Assembly (NCBI GenBank): GCA_947630025.1 | Contig: CANRFZ010000016.1 | Span: forward strand, 1-64,000 | DNA length: 64,000 nucleotides | From: an uncultured Lachnospiraceae bacterium | Lineage (GTDB): Bacteria; Bacillota; Clostridia; Lachnospirales; Lachnospiraceae | Direction: 5' to 3' | Part shown: positions 17,120 through 27,069 of the stretch, in pieces | Layout: the number at the start of each line of letters is the position of its first letter | Position numbering within the stretch: the stretch's first letter is position 1 | Made by a program: the position numbers and the translations under genes | Notes under the pieces: model-generated | Databases searched by the model: none | The model's input: the letters and a program-made list of their open reading frames with translations, nothing else | Told to the model about the DNA's origin: nothing

Positions 17120-17266
17120 TTTTTTAGGCTCCTCTCCTTATAATTTTGTTTACAGTGCCGCTATGCCGCGGGCACCTTCTTCCAAAGTTTCCATCTGCAT
17201 ACTGCTCTCCGCCAAAGACCGCGCGGGCGCTTTCCGGAGAAATGTCGTCTTTCGGACGAAACCAAA

Positions 17267-17662
17267 CTAGACTCTGCGGCGCTTGGGCGGACGGCATCCG
17301 TTGTGCGGCACAGGCGTCACGTCGCGGATGCTGGTCACTTCCAGACCGCACGCCTGCAGTGCACGGATCGCAGCCTCGCGGCCCGAACCCGGCCCTTTCA
17401 CCATAACGTCCACTGTCTTTAAACCGTGAACCAATGCGGCCTTAGTCGCCGTCTCTGCAGCCATCTGAGCCGCATAGGGAGTAGATTTCCTTGAACCTCT
17501 AAAACCAAGACCACCGGCACTGGCCCAGCTCAACGTGTTGCCCTCCGTATCGGTGAGGGTAACGATCGTATTGTTAAAAGAAGACTGGATGTGTGCCTGT
17601 CCACGTTCAACGTTTTTCTTTACACGCTTTTTTGTCACTTTTTTGGTAACTTTTTTAGCCAT
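17267..17662 (-). CDS. rpsK: 30S ribosomal protein S11
   Basis: A 131-residue S11, a platform protein that contacts the mRNA near the E site. [19 protein letters not shown] (about 22-40) and [17 protein letters not shown] at the C-terminus are canonical. The N-terminus is a basic Lys/Thr/Val run ([17 protein letters not shown]). The gene lies between rpsM (39 bases upstream) and rpsD. Confidence 0.97.
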   Translation of the reverse strand: MAKKVTKKVTKKRVKKNVERGQAHIQSSFNNTIVTLTDTEGNTLSWASAGGLGFRGSRKSTPYAAQMAAETATKAALVHGLKTVDVMVKGPGSGREAAIRALQACGLEVTSIRDVTPVPHNGCRPPKRRRV

Positions 17663-17701
17663 AATAAACTAACCTACTTTCTCACATTCTATTGGTTTAC
17701 G

Positions 17702-18070
17702 TTACTTCTTCTTATTTGCTACGGTTCTCTTGGGGCCTTTTCTCGTTCTGGCGTTGGTCTTTGTTCTCTGACCGCGGACCGGAAGCCCCTTCCTGTGGCG
17801 GATACCTCTGTAGCACCCGATCTCCTGCAGCCGCTTGATGTTGAGCGCGATCTCCCGTCTGAGGTCGCCTTCCACCATGTAATCTTTCTCGATCACTTCG
17901 GCAATTCTCTTTACCTCGTCGTCAGTCAGTTCTCTGACACGAGTGTCAGGATTTACATTGGCCGCTTCCAAGATCTTATTCGCGCTTGTTCTGCCGATCC
18001 CGTAGATATAAGTCAAGCCAATCTCCACACGTTTCTCTCTGGGTAAATCAATACCTGCAATACGAGCCAT
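17702..18070 (-). CDS. rpsM: 30S ribosomal protein S13
   Basis: A 122-residue S13, a head protein that forms bridges to the large subunit. [21 protein letters not shown] and the basic tail beginning [21 protein letters not shown] are canonical. It follows rpmJ after an unusually long untranslated gap of 253 bases that holds a GC-rich hairpin and a TATAAT, so it may start a separately transcribed alpha operon. Confidence 0.97.
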   Translation of the reverse strand: MARIAGIDLPREKRVEIGLTYIYGIGRTSANKILEAANVNPDTRVRELTDDEVKRIAEVIEKDYMVEGDLRREIALNIKRLQEIGCYRGIRHRKGLPVRGQRTKTNARTRKGPKRTVANKKK

Positions 18071-18323
18071 TTACGTTTCCTCCATTTTCTCTGAATCATG
18101 ACACTAATTGATTGGGGTAGGTTCTACCCAACCGGACCGGATCGTCCGATCTTTCCAAGCATAAAGCCGGTATCAAAAAGTAATCTCAAAAGGCTCTCCC
18201 GTCTATATTATAATCAGCGCCCCGCCGTATGCGGCGCCGCGCTGCAGCCGCTCATAATATCAAGAATTTCTTTTCAAAATCTTCTCTGGCAAGAACCCCG
18301 TTTTTTGATTTCACTGTTCGGGA
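18071..18323 (-). promoter_or_regulatory. Leader region between rpmJ and rpsM
   Basis: 253 bases with no gene. On the minus strand a strong GC hairpin (complement of about 18217-18244, AGCGC and GCCG paired with CGGC and GCGCT around a CATA loop) is followed immediately by TATAAT (complement of 18207-18212). The -35 position has no good match, so the -10 may be fortuitous. The region may hold an internal promoter or a ribosomal-protein binding structure for the alpha operon. Confidence 0.35.
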
Positions 18324-18437
18324 TTAACCTTGTACCTGCTTATGCTTCGGATTTTCACAGATGATCCTGATCTTTCCTTTTCTTTTGATGACTTTGCACT
18401 TCTCGCAAATCGGTTTTACTGATGATCTGACTTTCAT
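18324..18437 (-). CDS. rpmJ: 50S ribosomal protein L36
   Basis: A 37-residue zinc-ribbon ribosomal protein starting [14 protein letters not shown]. Three Cys and a late His (CEKC near residues 11-14, C27 and H32) give the C+ zinc-binding form. The start has AGGAGGG about 10 bases upstream. It lies in its usual place between infA and rpsM. The protein is basic throughout and ends KHKQVQG. Confidence 0.95.
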   Translation of the reverse strand: MKVRSSVKPICEKCKVIKRKGKIRIICENPKHKQVQG

Positions 18438-18526
18438 CTCAAACCCTCCTTTCAAAAAAGACCGTTTTACATTATAGCATTATACCCGGTATTTGACAAG
18501 AGTTTTTTCGCGGTTTCCTGCGCCTT

Positions 18527-18745
18527 TTATTTATCGCGCCAGATGATCCTGCCCTTGGACAGATCGTAGGGCGACAGCTCCAGCGTCACTCTGTCTCCGG
18601 GAAGAATACGGATGAAGTTCTGGCGCAGCTTGCCGCTGATATGTGCCAGCACCACATGGCCGTTCTCCAGCTTCACCTGAAACATGGTGTTCGGGAGTTT
18701 CTCGATGACTGTTCCTTCGATTTCAATTACATCCGCTTTTGACAT
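18527..18745 (-). CDS. infA: Translation initiation factor IF-1
   Basis: A 72-residue OB-fold protein that occupies the ribosomal A site during initiation. [19 protein letters not shown] and [19 protein letters not shown] are canonical. I start at ATG 18745, with GGAGGAG 5 bases upstream. The start lies 23 bases inside the preceding KOW-protein gene, so the two are translationally coupled. The frame is open further upstream, but those residues do not belong to IF-1. Confidence 0.97.
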   Translation of the reverse strand: MSKADVIEIEGTVIEKLPNTMFQVKLENGHVVLAHISGKLRQNFIRILPGDRVTLELSPYDLSKGRIIWRDK

Positions 18746-18986
18746 TTGACTCCTCCTGATAGATTTTGATTGCTCTCCTGATTTCCGAATCCTGAAAACC
18801 GTCCTCCGGTTTTTGTAACGCCGTCTTCTTGACGACCTGTATATGCTTTCTGTTCTTGCGTTTGGGCTTCTCCACCGTTCTGGCCAGCCCGTCGGCCAGA
18901 TAAACATATGCGCCGTCCTCGCCCGTTATGACATAGACCGTGTCCTTATCGTGCCCGGCCCTCGATACCGCAAGCATCCCCGTCAT
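18723..18986 (-). CDS. KOW-domain RNA-binding protein (L14e-like)
   Basis: An 87-residue protein with a KOW-type beta barrel in its first half ([20 protein letters not shown] then AYVYLADG) and a Lys/Arg-rich stretch ([16 protein letters not shown]) followed by a helix. Proteins of this kind sit between map and infA in many Clostridia and resemble the eukaryotic/archaeal L14e fold. A role on the ribosome is likely but not established. Its 3' end overlaps infA by 23 bases. GAGG lies just upstream of the ATG. Confidence 0.85.
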   Translation of the reverse strand: MTGMLAVSRAGHDKDTVYVITGEDGAYVYLADGLARTVEKPKRKNRKHIQVVKKTALQKPEDGFQDSEIRRAIKIYQEESNVKSGCN

Positions 18987-19123
18987 ACCGCCACCTCAGC
19001 CTGCCGCGCGCCCTAAGATACCGCGCCGCCCGCTGCCTTTCTTCTATATATAATAGCAATCCCATAGACCGCTTTTCTTTTCTTTATAAATCAACGGATC
19101 GCGTCCGCCCGGATAGCTTTACG

Positions 19124-19882
19124 CTAGCGTTTCCCCAGCGTCAGGATCTCCGGCTCGCCGTCGGTGATCAGCACCGTGTTTTCATAGTGCGCCGACAACG
19201 AGTGATCCGCGGACACGACCGTCCAGCCGTCGTCCAGCCACTCCACGTCGCCGGTGCCCATATTGATCATCGGCTCGATGGCCAGCGTCATGCCCGGTTT
19301 CAGCTTCGGCCCCCTCCTGATCTGCGCGAAGTTCGGGATCTGCGGATCTTCGTGCATCCTCGTGCCGATGCCGTGCCCCACCAGCGCCCGGACGATGCCG
19401 TAGCCGTAGGGCTTCACGTAGGCGGCGATGGCGTTGGAAATGTCGTGGAGATGGTTCCCCGCCTTGGCCATCTTGACACCCTCGAAGAAACTCTGTCTGG
19501 TCACTTCGATCAGTTTCTGGGCCGCCGGGCTGATCTCGCCCACCGCGTGGGTTCTGGCCGCGTCGGAATGGTAACCGTGGTAGATCAGGCCCATATCCAG
19601 ACTGACGATATCGCCCTCCTGTATGATGCGCGCCTCGCTGGGGATGCCGTGCACGACCTCCTCGTTGACGGACACGCACACCGACGCCGGATACCCCTGA
19701 TAGTGCAGGAAGTTCGGCGTACATCCGTAGCTGCGGATCAGCTCCTCGCCCGCCCTGTCGATCTCCTTCGTGGAGATGCCGGGCCGGATCATGCCCGCCA
19801 GCTCGTCGTGCACCAGACTCAGTATTCTGCAGGACTCCCGCATCAGTTCAATCTCTCTGGGAGATTTGATTGTGATCCCCAT
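19124..19882 (-). CDS. map: Methionine aminopeptidase, type I
   Basis: A 252-residue metalloprotease that removes N-terminal Met from new proteins. The five metal ligands are visible: Asp in SLDMGLIYHGYHSD (two Asp), His in GHGIGTRMHEDP, Glu in AIEPMINMG, and the last Glu in HYENTVLI. The short N-terminus without an SH3 or zinc extension makes it type Ia. It lies 30 bases after adk, in the standard secY-adk-map order. Confidence 0.96.
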   Translation of the reverse strand: MGITIKSPREIELMRESCRILSLVHDELAGMIRPGISTKEIDRAGEELIRSYGCTPNFLHYQGYPASVCVSVNEEVVHGIPSEARIIQEGDIVSLDMGLIYHGYHSDAARTHAVGEISPAAQKLIEVTRQSFFEGVKMAKAGNHLHDISNAIAAYVKPYGYGIVRALVGHGIGTRMHEDPQIPNFAQIRRGPKLKPGMTLAIEPMINMGTGDVEWLDDGWTVVSADHSLSAHYENTVLITDGEPEILTLGKR

Positions 19883-19912
19883 CTCTCATCCACCACCCTG
19901 CTCTGCCGTCTC

Positions 19913-20557
19913 TTAGGCGTCTAAGACCGCCGTGATCGCGGCGAACACGTCGTTCATGTCCTGTGTGCCGTCCACCGTCTTCAGCACGCCCTTTTTCCGA
20001 TAAAAATCGATCAGCGGCTGCGTCTGCTCATGGTAGACATTCAGCCTGTTCTGCACGGTCTCCGGCTTGTCGTCGTCGCGCAGCACCAGCGGCTGGCCGC
20101 ACACATCGCATACGCCCTCTTTCTTGGGCGGCACGTGCTCGATATGGTAGGTCGCGCCGCAGGAAAGGCAGGCGCGTCTGCCGCCCATCCTCCTGACGAT
20201 ATTTTCGTCCGGCACATCCACGTCGATGGCGTAGTCAATCCGCTCTCCCTGCGCGGCCAGCGCCTCGTCCAGCACCTCGGCCTGCGGGATCGTCCTCGGA
20301 AAGCCGTCCAGCACATAACCGTTCCGGCAGTCCTCCTGCGCCACTCTGTCCAAAAGGATCTTCACGGTCAGCTCATCCGGCACCAGAAGTCCTTTGTCCA
20401 TATATTGTTTTGCCTCCATGCCCAGCGCCGTCTCGTTCTTGATGTTGGCGCGGAAGATATCTCCCGTGGAGACATGGGGAACGCCGTATCTGTCGGCGAT
20501 CATCTTGGCCTGCGTGCCTTTGCCCGCACCGGGCGCACCCAGCATAATTATCTTCAT
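19913..20557 (-). CDS. adk: Adenylate kinase, zinc-lid type
   Basis: A 214-residue enzyme for 2 ADP = ATP + AMP. P-loop GAPGAGKGTQ (about 7-16), AMP site STGDIFRANI, DGFPRTIPQAE and the lid arginines are present. The LID carries four Cys (CLSCGATYHIEHVPPK, then CDVCGQP, about 130-153), the structural zinc site typical of Gram-positive enzymes. It follows secY after 122 bases that contain a hairpin (20637-20664). Confidence 0.97.
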   Translation of the reverse strand: MKIIMLGAPGAGKGTQAKMIADRYGVPHVSTGDIFRANIKNETALGMEAKQYMDKGLLVPDELTVKILLDRVAQEDCRNGYVLDGFPRTIPQAEVLDEALAAQGERIDYAIDVDVPDENIVRRMGGRRACLSCGATYHIEHVPPKKEGVCDVCGQPLVLRDDDKPETVQNRLNVYHEQTQPLIDFYRKKGVLKTVDGTQDMNDVFAAITAVLDA

Positions 20558-20636
20558 TTTCGTCTACCGCTCCTTTCCGCAGCCGCGCTCCCGCCTTGGC
20601 AGTCCGCGCGCTGTTTTGGTATAAGAAAGTGCAACG

Positions 20637-20664
20637 AGGGACGCGCCAAAACGTGCCCGTCCCT
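20637..20664 (-). other. Hairpin between secY and adk
   Basis: A 7-bp stem (AGGGACG 20637-20643 with CGTCCCT 20658-20664) with further inner pairs. No T run follows, so it is more likely an RNA-processing or attenuation hairpin than a full terminator. Confidence 0.4.
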
Positions 20665-20679
20665 GTCTGTGCCTATCTG

Positions 20680-21993
20680 TTAGTCATTTAAAAAGCCTTT
20701 GTAATTGCGAACCAGCATCTGCGATTCGATCTGCTTCACCGTCTCCAGCACAACGCTGACGATAATGATCAGGCTGGTGCCGCTGAACGATACGCTGGCG
20801 CCGAACACGCCGTTAAAGAAGTACGGCACGACGCACACGATCGTCAGGCCCACGGCGCCGATAAAGATAATATAGGTCAGCAGTCTGTTCAGATAATCGC
20901 TGGTAGGCTTGCCGGGCCTGATACCCGGAATAAATCCGCCCTGCTTCTTCATATTGTCCGCAATCTCCAGCGGATTGAACGTGATGGACGTATAGAAGTA
21001 GGCAAAAAGGATCACCAGCACAATATATAGCACAAGGCCGATGGAATAAACCGGCTGGCCGGGGTTACACCAGTTGTTGGAATTTAACGCCCGCAGGACG
21101 TGTCCCCAGAACCCCGAACCGCTGATATTGAAGAACGAGCAGATCATCACCGGAAGCTGCATCAGCGAGGATGCAAAGATAACCGGGATAACGCCCGCCG
21201 TGTTGATCTTCAGCGGGATGTTCGTCGTCTGGCCGCCTACCATCTTCCGCCCCTGCACCTTTTTGGCATACTGCACGGGGATCTTGCGGACGCCGTCGTT
21301 CAGGATGATGACCAGCACGACCATCAGCACGATCACCGCGATGATAATCAGCGCCGCCACAACGCCCTTGGCGATGGACTTGCCCAACACGAACTGTTCA
21401 AACAGCTGCGTGATATCCTGCGGCATACGCGACAGGATATTGATCGTGAGCACGATGGAAATACCGTTGCCCACGCCGTGTTCCGTAATCCGCTCGCCGA
21501 TCCACATCAGGAACGCACTGCCCGCCGTCAGCGCCACGATAACCGTGAGCACGTTGATCACATTGTAGGTCTGGAGCAGTCCCTGCCGTCCGAAGCCGAT
21601 CGCCATCGCGCTGGACTCGATCAGCGCCAGCGCCACCGTCACATATCTGGTGATGGACGCGATTTTCTTGCGCCCGTCCGCGCCGTCGCGCTGCATTTCT
21701 TCCAGCTTCGGGATCGCGATCGTCATCAGCTGCATGATGATGGACGATGTGATATACGGTGTAATATTCAACGCAAGGACGGACATATTCAGGAAAGATC
21801 CGCCCGTAAAAGCATCAAAGAAATTGAATGCGTCCCCGGTCTGCTGCGAAAACCAGTTTGAAAAGAAGCTCCTGTTGATACCCGGCACGGGGATCTGCGA
21901 TCCGAGACGGATCACAACCATCATCAGAAACGTAAAGAGCAGTTTCTTTCTGATCTCTTTGATTTTGAACGCATTTTTTAAGGTTGTAAACAT
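20680..21993 (-). CDS. secY: Protein translocase subunit SecY
   Basis: The 437-residue channel of the Sec translocon with ten predicted membrane helices. The plug region (GINRSFFSNWF...), GIGNGIS-like loop (EHGVGNGISIVL) and the C-terminal cytoplasmic loop with GIRPGKPTSDYLNRLL are present. Its start overlaps the rplO stop (TAATG), so it is coupled to ribosomal protein synthesis. This is the usual end of the spc operon block. Confidence 0.97.
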   Translation of the reverse strand: MFTTLKNAFKIKEIRKKLLFTFLMMVVIRLGSQIPVPGINRSFFSNWFSQQTGDAFNFFDAFTGGSFLNMSVLALNITPYITSSIIMQLMTIAIPKLEEMQRDGADGRKKIASITRYVTVALALIESSAMAIGFGRQGLLQTYNVINVLTVIVALTAGSAFLMWIGERITEHGVGNGISIVLTINILSRMPQDITQLFEQFVLGKSIAKGVVAALIIIAVIVLMVVLVIILNDGVRKIPVQYAKKVQGRKMVGGQTTNIPLKINTAGVIPVIFASSLMQLPVMICSFFNISGSGFWGHVLRALNSNNWCNPGQPVYSIGLVLYIVLVILFAYFYTSITFNPLEIADNMKKQGGFIPGIRPGKPTSDYLNRLLTYIIFIGAVGLTIVCVVPYFFNGVFGASVSFSGTSLIIIVSVVLETVKQIESQMLVRNYKGFLND

Positions 21994-22433
21994 TAGATCA
22001 CCTCTGCTGTTCCGCCAAGCGCCTCGATTTTCTCTTTGGCGGACGCGCTGTAGGCGTTCACCTTGACATCGAGTTTCTTCGTCAATTCTCCGTTTCCGAG
22101 GATCTTCACGCCGTCATGCGGTTTCTTGATGATTCTCTTTTCTATCAGCGCATCGACGTCGACCGTCGCGCCGTTGTCAAACACTTCCAGCGCGCTCAGA
22201 TTGACCGCCACGATCTCCTTGGAGTTTCTGCACGTGAAACCTCTCTTGGGGATTCGTCTGTATAACGGCATCTGGCCGCCTTCAAATCCCGGTCTGGGCG
22301 CTCCGGAACGCGCTTTCTGTCCCTTGTGTCCCTTGCCGGCTGTCTTGCCGTTGCCCGAACCGTGTCCACGGCCTTTTCTGAAATTATTGCTATGAACCGC
22401 TCCTGCAGCGGGTTTCAGATTTGCTAATTCCAT
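21993..22433 (-). CDS. rplO: 50S ribosomal protein L15
   Basis: A 146-residue late-assembly protein. The Gly/Lys/Arg-rich N-terminus ([20 protein letters not shown]) and [18 protein letters not shown] are canonical. The stop overlaps the secY start by one base. A Shine-Dalgarno (AGGAGGTG) lies just before the ATG. It is 11 bases downstream of rpmD. Confidence 0.97.
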   Translation of the reverse strand: MELANLKPAAGAVHSNNFRKGRGHGSGNGKTAGKGHKGQKARSGAPRPGFEGGQMPLYRRIPKRGFTCRNSKEIVAVNLSALEVFDNGATVDVDALIEKRIIKKPHDGVKILGNGELTKKLDVKVNAYSASAKEKIEALGGTAEVI

Positions 22434-22444
22434 GGTGCACCTCC

Positions 22445-22645
22445 TTATGCTTCCTCTACCTTAACCATATGACTTACCTGTCTGATCTGCCCTCTCGTCG
22501 ATGCGTTGTCGGGAAGCTCTACCGTCTGGTTGATCTTCCGCAGTCCCATGGCCGCAACCGTGGCCCGGTTCTTCGGAACCTGCCCGATGGTAGATCTGAT
22601 CAGAGTGATCTTTAACTTCTTTGCTTCTGCTTTCTTAGCTGCCAT
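22445..22645 (-). CDS. rpmD: 50S ribosomal protein L30
   Basis: A 66-residue L30 with a short Lys/Ala-rich N-terminal extension (MAAKKAEAK) before the canonical [19 protein letters not shown] core. AGGAGG precedes the ATG. It is placed between rpsE and rplO as in most Firmicutes. L30 is one of the few ribosomal proteins missing from many lineages. Confidence 0.95.
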   Translation of the reverse strand: MAAKKAEAKKLKITLIRSTIGQVPKNRATVAAMGLRKINQTVELPDNASTRGQIRQVSHMVKVEEA

Positions 22646-22682
22646 CTCTGTTTCCTCCTAACTATTCTGACGCTGCCGCAGC

Positions 22683-23192
22683 CTACGCGCGGATTTCTTC
22701 TACGGATTTGCCGCGGTTTCTCGCTACTTCCTCGGGAGTCTTTAACTGTCTTAATCCCTCGATCGTGGCAAGCACTACGTTCTGCTTATTGTTGGAACCC
22801 AAAGATTTGGTACGGATATTCCGGATGCCCGCCAGCTCGCATACGACACGCGCAGGGCCGCCGGCGATGATGCCGGTACCTTCCTTGGCTCTCTTTAAGA
22901 GCACGGAAGCGGAACCAAATTTCCCGATAAAATCATGGGTGATACTGTTGTTCTCGTCCAGCGCAACGGTAACCAAATGCTTGATCGCATCCTCCTTGCC
23001 CTTGCGGATCGCCTCAGGGATTTCTGTCGCTTTACCCAGGCCCGCACCGACATGACCGTTGCTGTCGCCGACTACCACCAGCGCCGTAAAGCGCATATTA
23101 CGACCACCTTTGACAACCTTCGTAACACGCTTGATCGTTACGACTTTTTCAGTCAATTCCAACTGACTAATATCGATGATTGTATGTCTCAT
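22683..23192 (-). CDS. rpsE: 30S ribosomal protein S5
   Basis: A 169-residue S5, part of the decoding-fidelity region. The start at 23192 ([18 protein letters not shown]) has GAAGGGAG upstream; the frame is open further upstream without family similarity. The spectinomycin-loop region ([18 protein letters not shown]) and [17 protein letters not shown] are canonical. It lies 19 bases after rplR. Confidence 0.97.
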   Translation of the reverse strand: MRHTIIDISQLELTEKVVTIKRVTKVVKGGRNMRFTALVVVGDSNGHVGAGLGKATEIPEAIRKGKEDAIKHLVTVALDENNSITHDFIGKFGSASVLLKRAKEGTGIIAGGPARVVCELAGIRNIRTKSLGSNNKQNVVLATIEGLRQLKTPEEVARNRGKSVEEIRA

Positions 23193-23211
23193 GTGATTAT
23201 ATTCTCCCTTC

Positions 23212-23580
23212 CTAGAATTCCAAGCCGGCTTCTCTGGCCGCCTCAGCCAGCGCTGCCACCTTGCCTTGGTAAATGTAACCGCCTCTGTCGAACACAACGG
23301 TCTTGATGCCTTTTTCGAGTGCTCTCTTGGCGATCACCGTTCCCAGATATGCCGCAGCCTCCACGGTGTCGGTCTGCTCCAGCTCGGCCTTTACCGACTT
23401 CTCAAGGGTGGACGCCGATACCAGCGTATTGCCGACCGTATCGTCGATGATCTGAGCATACATATGATTATTGCTTCTGAACACGGAGAGACGCGGCCTC
23501 TCAGCCGTACCGCTGAAGCGATTGCGCAGTCTCTTGTGTTTTTTTATACGAACTTCCTGTCTTGATTTCTTCCTAATCAT
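23212..23580 (-). CDS. rplR: 50S ribosomal protein L18
   Basis: A 122-residue 5S rRNA-binding protein. The start at 23580 ([19 protein letters not shown]) gives the normal length. [20 protein letters not shown] and the C-terminal [20 protein letters not shown] are canonical. With L5 it anchors 5S rRNA in the central protuberance. Gap of 84 bases from rplF. Confidence 0.97.
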   Translation of the reverse strand: MIRKKSRQEVRIKKHKRLRNRFSGTAERPRLSVFRSNNHMYAQIIDDTVGNTLVSASTLEKSVKAELEQTDTVEAAAYLGTVIAKRALEKGIKTVVFDRGGYIYQGKVAALAEAAREAGLEF

Positions 23581-23664
23581 TTTAAACCCATGCTCCTTTC
23601 TCAGCACGCGGGTGCGCACACTGTGCGGTTCCGCAGTCGAAAGAACCTTATCCTTTCAACATGA

Positions 23665-24207
23665 CTATTTTTTACCGGTCTTACCAACCTTGCGTCTGAT
23701 CGTCTCATCGGCATATTTGATACCTTTGCCCTTGTAAGGCTCAGGCCGCCTCTTGTCTCTGATCTCAGCCGCAAACTGTCCGACTTTTTCTTTATCGATA
23801 CCCTTTACAATGATCAGGTTTTGTCCGTCCACAACTGTCTCTATTCCCTCCGGGTCCGTCATCTCTACCGGGTGGGAATATCCCAGATTCAGCGTCAGCT
23901 TCTTGCCGGACTTAGACGCCCTGTAGCCGACACCGTTTACTTCCAGCTTCTTTTCATACCCCTCCGTCACACCGACTACCATGTTGTTAATCAGTGTTCT
24001 CGTCAGTCCGTGGAAAGATTTCATCTTTTTCAGATCGTTCGGTCTGGATACCAGCACCTGACCGCCTTCCACTTTGATCTCCATCTCTGCGGGAAGCACT
24101 CTCTCCAGTGTTCCCTTGGGACCTTTTACAGTCACTTTGTTATTTTCTGCAACATCCACGGTAACGCCCGCTGGAATTGCGATTGGCATTCTTCCGATTC
24201 GTGACAT
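23665..24207 (-). CDS. rplF: 50S ribosomal protein L6
   Basis: A 180-residue two-domain protein near the sarcin-ricin loop. [19 protein letters not shown] at the N-terminus and the C-terminal signature [16 protein letters not shown] are canonical. GGAGGT lies a few bases before the ATG. It follows rpsH after 36 bases. Confidence 0.97.
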   Translation of the reverse strand: MSRIGRMPIAIPAGVTVDVAENNKVTVKGPKGTLERVLPAEMEIKVEGGQVLVSRPNDLKKMKSFHGLTRTLINNMVVGVTEGYEKKLEVNGVGYRASKSGKKLTLNLGYSHPVEMTDPEGIETVVDGQNLIIVKGIDKEKVGQFAAEIRDKRRPEPYKGKGIKYADETIRRKVGKTGKK

Positions 24208-24243
24208 ATGCCCGTACCTCCTGTTTATAATATGATTGTTCTC

Positions 24244-24645
24244 TTACCATACAAAAGCAAGCACTTCGCCGCCCACCTGGAGCTCTCTTGCCTTCTTGTC
24301 CGTGATCACGCCCTTATTCGTGGAAATGATCGCAATACCCAGTCCGCCGAGAACCCGGGGAAGTTCTTCCTTGCCGGCGTATACGCGCAGGCCCGGCTTG
24401 GAGATTCTCTTGAGTCCGGAAATGATCTTGTCGTTCTTGTCCTCGCCGTATTTCAGCGTGATATGGATCGTCTTGAAATTGCCGTTGTCGATCAGGTCGT
24501 ATTTTCTGATATATCCTTCGTCCAGCAGGATCTGCGCGATAGCAAGTTTCATCTTGGATGAAGGCACATCTACCGTATCATGTTTTGCAGTATTTGCGTT
24601 ACGGATTCTCGTAAGCATATCTGCAATAGGATCGCTCATTGTCAT
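24244..24645 (-). CDS. rpsH: 30S ribosomal protein S8
   Basis: A 133-residue primary 16S rRNA binder. [20 protein letters not shown] and the C-terminal [15 protein letters not shown] are canonical. S8 is the translational repressor of the spc operon in enteric bacteria; whether that holds here cannot be read from the sequence. It follows rpsN by 33 bases. Confidence 0.97.
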   Translation of the reverse strand: MTMSDPIADMLTRIRNANTAKHDTVDVPSSKMKLAIAQILLDEGYIRKYDLIDNGNFKTIHITLKYGEDKNDKIISGLKRISKPGLRVYAGKEELPRVLGGLGIAIISTNKGVITDKKARELQVGGEVLAFVW

Positions 24646-24678
24646 GATTTTTCCTCCTTAATAACTGTTTCGTCTATT

Positions 24679-24864
24679 CTACCAGCTTGCTTTCTTCACG
24701 CCGGGAATCTGGCCCTTGTACGCCAGCTCGCGGAAACAAATCCTGCAGATCCCGTATTTCCTCAGATAAGCGTGGGGACGGCCGCAGATTTTGCAACGGT
24801 TATATGCTCTGGTTGAGAATTTCGGTTTGCGCTGCTGTTTGATCTTCATTGCTGTCTTAGCCAT
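24679..24864 (-). CDS. rpsN: 30S ribosomal protein S14, zinc form
   Basis: A 61-residue S14 of the short zinc-binding type (C+). Four Cys are arranged as [20 protein letters not shown]. Zinc-independent paralogues of about 89-100 residues exist in other bacteria and would be elsewhere if present. It lies 14 bases after rplE, with GGAGGT before the ATG. Confidence 0.97.
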   Translation of the reverse strand: MAKTAMKIKQQRKPKFSTRAYNRCKICGRPHAYLRKYGICRICFRELAYKGQIPGVKKASW

Positions 24865-24878
24865 GAATTTACCTCCTT

Positions 24879-25421
24879 TTATTTCGCAAATGGCATATTA
24901 AACAATCTCAATAACTCGCGTGCTTCCTCGTCCGTCTTGGCGGTGGTGACGATGATAACGTCCATGCCCCTCACCTTGTCGATCTTGTCATACTCGATCT
25001 CCGGGAAGATAATCTGCTCCTTGATGCCCAGTGCATAGTTGCCTCTGCCGTCAAAGGAGTTGGGATTGACGCCCCTGAAGTCACGCACACGGGGCAGCGC
25101 CAAGTTGACCAGACGATCCAGAAACTCGTACATCTTGTCGCCGCGCAGCGTCGTCTTGCAGCCGATGGACTGTCCTTCCCTGATCTTAAAGTTCGCGATG
25201 GAGTTCTTGGCCTTGGTGACTACCGCCTTCTGGCCCGTGATCGTCTCCATGTCGCTGACAGCTGCCTCCAGAACCTTGGCGTTATCTTTTGCCTCGCCGA
25301 CGCCCATGTTGATTACGATCTTGTCTAACTTGGGAACTTCCATAATATTCTTATAACCAAACTTCTTGGTCATGGCATCTACGATCTCGTTTTTATACAT
25401 TTCTTTCAGTCTACTACTCAA
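24879..25421 (-). CDS. rplE: 50S ribosomal protein L5
   Basis: A 180-residue 5S rRNA and P-site tRNA contacting protein. [16 protein letters not shown] (about 29-44) and the segment [20 protein letters not shown] are canonical. AGAAAGGAGGT lies upstream. It is placed between rplX and rpsN. Confidence 0.97.
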   Translation of the reverse strand: MSSRLKEMYKNEIVDAMTKKFGYKNIMEVPKLDKIVINMGVGEAKDNAKVLEAAVSDMETITGQKAVVTKAKNSIANFKIREGQSIGCKTTLRGDKMYEFLDRLVNLALPRVRDFRGVNPNSFDGRGNYALGIKEQIIFPEIEYDKIDKVRGMDVIIVTTAKTDEEARELLRLFNMPFAK

Positions 25422-25445
25422 CGTTCTAGACCTCCTTTCTCAGAA

Positions 25446-25757
25446 TCAATCAATGATGTCACCCGTGGACTTGGCATAGCGGACCTTCTTGTCGTTCTCG
25501 AACTTGAAGCCGATTCTCGTCGCCTTGCCCTTGTGCACATACATTACGTTGGAAGCGTCGATGGGAGCTTCCTTCTGGACAATGCCGCCGTTCTGATTGG
25601 CCGCGGAGGGTTTCTCGTGTTTGGTGATCTTGTTGACGCCTTCCACCAGCACCCTGTTCTTCTTTCTGTCTACGGAAAGAACCTTGCCCTCTTTGTCTTT
25701 ATCCTTGCCGGCGATCACCTTGACGGTATCGCCCTTCTTAATCTTAAATGTTGACAT
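25446..25757 (-). CDS. rplX: 50S ribosomal protein L24
   Basis: A 103-residue KOW-domain protein and assembly initiator at the tunnel exit. The start at 25757 ([20 protein letters not shown]) has AGGAGGTG upstream. The frame extends further upstream, but those residues overlap the rplN end and are not part of the family. [16 protein letters not shown] is canonical. Confidence 0.97.
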   Translation of the reverse strand: MSTFKIKKGDTVKVIAGKDKDKEGKVLSVDRKKNRVLVEGVNKITKHEKPSAANQNGGIVQKEAPIDASNVMYVHKGKATRIGFKFENDKKVRYAKSTGDIID

Positions 25758-25767
25758 ACGGCACCTC

Positions 25768-26136
25768 CTATAATACTTCCGGAGCCAGTGAAACAATTTT
25801 CATAAACTGTTTGTCACGAAGCTCTCTCGCCACCGGCCCGAAGATACGGGTTCCTCTCGGAGTTTTGTCCTCCTTGATAATTACGGCAGCATTCTCGTCA
25901 AATCTGATATAAGATCCGTCCTTGCGGCGTGCGCCCTTCACGGTGCGGACTACTACGGCTTTTACGACGTCGCCTTTTTTTACAACGCCGCCCGGTGTTG
26001 CATCTTTGACCGTAGCGACGATCACATCACCGATATGCGCATATCTTCTGGTAGAACCGCCCACAACCCTGATGCACAGAAGTTCTTTTGCACCGGTATT
26101 GTCAGCAACTTTCAATCTGCTTTCCTGTTGAATCAT
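25768..26136 (-). CDS. rplN: 50S ribosomal protein L14
   Basis: A 122-residue protein at the subunit interface. [20 protein letters not shown] and the C-terminal [22 protein letters not shown] are canonical. It lies 25 bases after rpsQ and 10 bases before rplX. Confidence 0.97.
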   Translation of the reverse strand: MIQQESRLKVADNTGAKELLCIRVVGGSTRRYAHIGDVIVATVKDATPGGVVKKGDVVKAVVVRTVKGARRKDGSYIRFDENAAVIIKEDKTPRGTRIFGPVARELRDKQFMKIVSLAPEVL

Positions 26137-26161
26137 GCCGATTTCTCCTTCTCTATTTTAC

Positions 26162-26416
26162 TTACTTTGCTCTCTCGACGATCTCCACAAGTCTCCATCT
26201 CTTATCCTTGGACAGAGGTCTGGTCTCCATCACCTTGACCGTATCGCCGATGTTGCACTCGTTGTTCTCATCATGCGCCTTTAACTTGTAGGTCTTCTTT
26301 ACGATCTTATTGTAAAGCGGATGTCTTACGTGGTTCTCAATGGCTACCACGATCGTCTTATCCATCTTGTTGCTGGTCACTTTGCCAGTACGGGTTTTTC
26401 TTAAATTTCTTTCCAC
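26162..26416 (-). CDS. rpsQ: 30S ribosomal protein S17
   Basis: An 84-residue OB-fold primary rRNA binder. [20 protein letters not shown] and [18 protein letters not shown] are canonical. It is 15 bases after rpmC. AAAGGAGAT precedes the ATG. Confidence 0.97.
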   Translation of the reverse strand: MERNLRKTRTGKVTSNKMDKTIVVAIENHVRHPLYNKIVKKTYKLKAHDENNECNIGDTVKVMETRPLSKDKRWRLVEIVERAK

Positions 26417-26431
26417 GATAGCATCTCCTTT

Positions 26432-26641
26432 TTAGTTTGCGGCCTTGGCCTTCTGCGTGATAACCGTCTGAATCCTAGCGATGTTTCTTCTCACATCCTT
26501 GATTCTCGCCGTGTTATCCAGCTGATTGGTCGCATTCTGAAATCTCAGGTTGAAAAGTTCCTTTTTGGCCTCCACCAACGCCTGAGCCAGCTCCGCGTCG
26601 GTTTTCTTCTTTAAATCTTCTACATACTGATTCGTCTTCAT
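26432..26641 (-). CDS. rpmC: 50S ribosomal protein L29
   Basis: A 69-residue two-helix protein at the tunnel exit, next to the SRP and trigger-factor docking site. [20 protein letters not shown] is canonical. The start overlaps the rplP stop by one base (TAATG). Confidence 0.97.
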   Translation of the reverse strand: MKTNQYVEDLKKKTDAELAQALVEAKKELFNLRFQNATNQLDNTARIKDVRRNIARIQTVITQKAKAAN

Positions 26642-27069
26642 TATACCGCACCGCCTTCCAAATCCGCTTTAGAAACGATCTTACACTTGCACGGCAGCTT
26701 ATGTGTCGCAAGACGCAGCGCTTCTTTGGCCACGTCCTCCGATACGCCCGCGATCTCAAACATTACACGTCCCGGTTTTACCACTGCCACCCAGTATTCC
26801 AGAGTACCTTTGCCGGAACCCATTCGCGTTTCTGCCGGTTTCGCTGTTACAGGTTTATCAGGGAAAATCTTAATCCAAACTTTACCGCCACGCTTGATAT
26901 AACGTGTCATGGCGATACGGGCTGCCTCGATCTGGTTGGACTTAATCCAGCAGGGCTCCGTAGCCACAATACCGTATTCGCCGTATGTGATCGTATTGCC
27001 GCGCGTCGCCTTGCCTCTCATGGAACCGCGGAACTGTTTACGATGCTTTACTCTCTTAGGCATTAACAT
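26641..27069 (-). CDS. rplP: 50S ribosomal protein L16
   Basis: A 142-residue protein that helps form the A-site and peptidyl transferase environment. I start at 27069 ([19 protein letters not shown]), which has GGGAG about 8 bases upstream and overlaps the end of rpsC by 14 bases. [20 protein letters not shown] is canonical. Confidence 0.97.
   Translation of the reverse strand: MLMPKRVKHRKQFRGSMRGKATRGNTITYGEYGIVATEPCWIKSNQIEAARIAMTRYIKRGGKVWIKIFPDKPVTAKPAETRMGSGKGTLEYWVAVVKPGRVMFEIAGVSEDVAKEALRLATHKLPCKCKIVSKADLEGGAV

Noticed and set aside
17120-17266. Fourth copy of the AAATGTCGT box, between rpsK and rpsD
   Set aside because: Only about ten bases match and the second half-site is absent; likely chance.
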